Below, piece by piece: positions 6,701-7,205 of a stretch of DNA of 7,205 nucleotides; position 1 is the stretch's first letter, and every line of letters starts with the position of its first letter. The position numbers and the translations under genes were made by a program. The notes beneath the pieces are model-generated. The model was not told where the DNA came from and searched no databases. It was given only the letters and a program-made list of their open reading frames with translations. The stretch lies in assembly GCA_002332795.1 (NCBI GenBank), contig DDBP01000394.1:1-7205 (forward strand), in the 5' to 3' direction. The DNA comes from Anaerolineales bacterium UBA2029 (lineage in GTDB: Bacteria; Chloroflexota; Anaerolineae; Aggregatilineales; Aggregatilineaceae).

Positions 6701-7205
6701 TCAAGCCAGAGCGAACGTCATGGCCGTCACCGACAGCGGCGGGAGTTCGGCAGACGCCTTGCCTCGATTGAGTCGCACCTCAGTGAAGGACTGCGACCGG
6801 ATCACGTCGGGGCATTCAAAAGAATTGGCTGCCTGCGCGTGCGGGCCAGTGAGCACTTCCGCATCCTCGAAAGCGACCAGGTCGCGATCTCCCAGGCTAA
6901 TCTCCACGACAGCGGCCTCATCCGGGTGGCGATTGATGGCGAAGACATGCAGCCGATTTTGGTTGAGGATGGCGCTGGCATCTACGAAGGTCGCGCGGCC
7001 ATTCGTCCTGCCCTCATAGGCAGGGCCGTTCACCACTGGCCACAACGAGACTCCCTCGCGTCGCCTGGAGTACATTTCGAAGGGATAGAAGATGGACTGA
7101 ATCAGCAATTGGTCGCCGCGCGTCATCACCGGCGCGATCACGTTGACGATCTGCGCCAGGTTGGCGATCTTCAAGACGTGAGCATGGCGGATGAAGCTGT
7201 TCAGG
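6701..7205 (-). CDS. abfA: GH51 alpha-L-arabinofuranosidase, C-terminal part
   Basis: The 5' end lies beyond the window edge; only the last 167 complete codons are present, against about 500 for the family. The visible part starts LNSFIRHAHVLKIANLAQ and continues IVNVIAP and SIFYPFEMYSRR. This is the conserved end of the GH51 (alpha/beta)8 barrel. It is followed by the C-terminal beta-sandwich, with TFVDASAILNQ, LHVFAINRHPDE and the closing LPPLSVTAMTFAL. The catalytic acid/base and nucleophile glutamates of GH51 lie upstream, outside the window, so activity cannot be judged. A TTG codon at 7174 could be mistaken for a start, but conserved GH51 sequence continues past it in frame. GH51 enzymes usually remove terminal arabinofuranose from oligosaccharides with retention and are often cytoplasmic; location here is unknown because the N terminus is missing. 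The stop is 17 bases before the binding-protein gene. The symbol is by family analogy. Confidence 0.9.
   Translation of the reverse strand, partial: LNSFIRHAHVLKIANLAQIVNVIAPVMTRGDQLLIQSIFYPFEMYSRRREGVSLWPVVNGPAYEGRTNGRATFVDASAILNQNRLHVFAINRHPDEAAVVEISLGDRDLVAFEDAEVLTGPHAQAANSFECPDVIRSQSFTEVRLNRGKASAELPPLSVTAMTFALA

Noticed and set aside
6701..7174. A complete 157-residue gene starting at the TTG at 7174
   Set aside because: Conserved GH51 sequence continues upstream in the same frame to the window edge, so this codon is an internal leucine.
128..7205. A functional link between the Clp unfoldase and the arabinan operon as one new system
   Set aside because: The genes are convergent, separated by a possible terminator, and share no pathway. 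Chance adjacency is the simpler reading unless it is conserved in other genomes.

Overview
The window is GC-rich and tightly packed. It holds five protein genes in two convergent groups. I see no RNA genes, transposases or CRISPR arrays. The best guess for the source is a Chloroflexota bacterium (Anaerolineae or Caldilineae type). This rests on high GC, a Pro/Thr/Ser-rich linker after an export signal, a ClpC-type Hsp100 protein, and an arabinan-degradation set built on an ABC solute-binding protein. It is inference from style; no marker gene fixes the phylum.

Positions 1-127 are the leader of a plus-strand gene, with a candidate -10 box (TATACT, 78-83) and a purine-rich ribosome binding site. 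Positions 128-2539 encode a two-AAA-domain ClpC/ClpA-type unfoldase of 803 residues. It has all the ATPase motifs and an LGF ClpP-docking tripeptide. It lacks the coiled-coil middle domain of classical ClpC and has unusual pore-loop residues.

Positions 2540-2665 separate the convergent groups. They hold a short GC-rich hairpin and a stretch that resembles a decayed intergenic repeat. Positions 2666-7205, all on the minus strand, form the downstream end of an arabinan-utilisation operon. In transcription order the genes are: the C-terminal third of a GH51 alpha-L-arabinofuranosidase (cut by the window edge), a secreted ABC sugar-binding protein, a GH43 endo-1,5-alpha-L-arabinanase with a Tat-type signal, and a GH43 exo-type arabinofuranosidase fused to a CBM42 (AbfB) arabinose-binding domain. 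The gaps are 17, 44 and 17 bases, and each of the three complete genes has its own Shine-Dalgarno sequence.

A coherent model follows. The exported endo-enzyme cuts the arabinan backbone, and the CBM42 enzyme attaches to arabinan or arabinoxylan and releases arabinose or short products. The binding protein passes these to an ABC importer not seen here, and the GH51 enzyme finishes the oligosaccharides. The Clp gene shows no functional link to the operon and looks like an unrelated neighbour. I did not find a clearly new system. The most unusual points are the Clp pore loops and missing middle domain, the degenerate third CBM42 repeat, and the binding protein without a lipobox.
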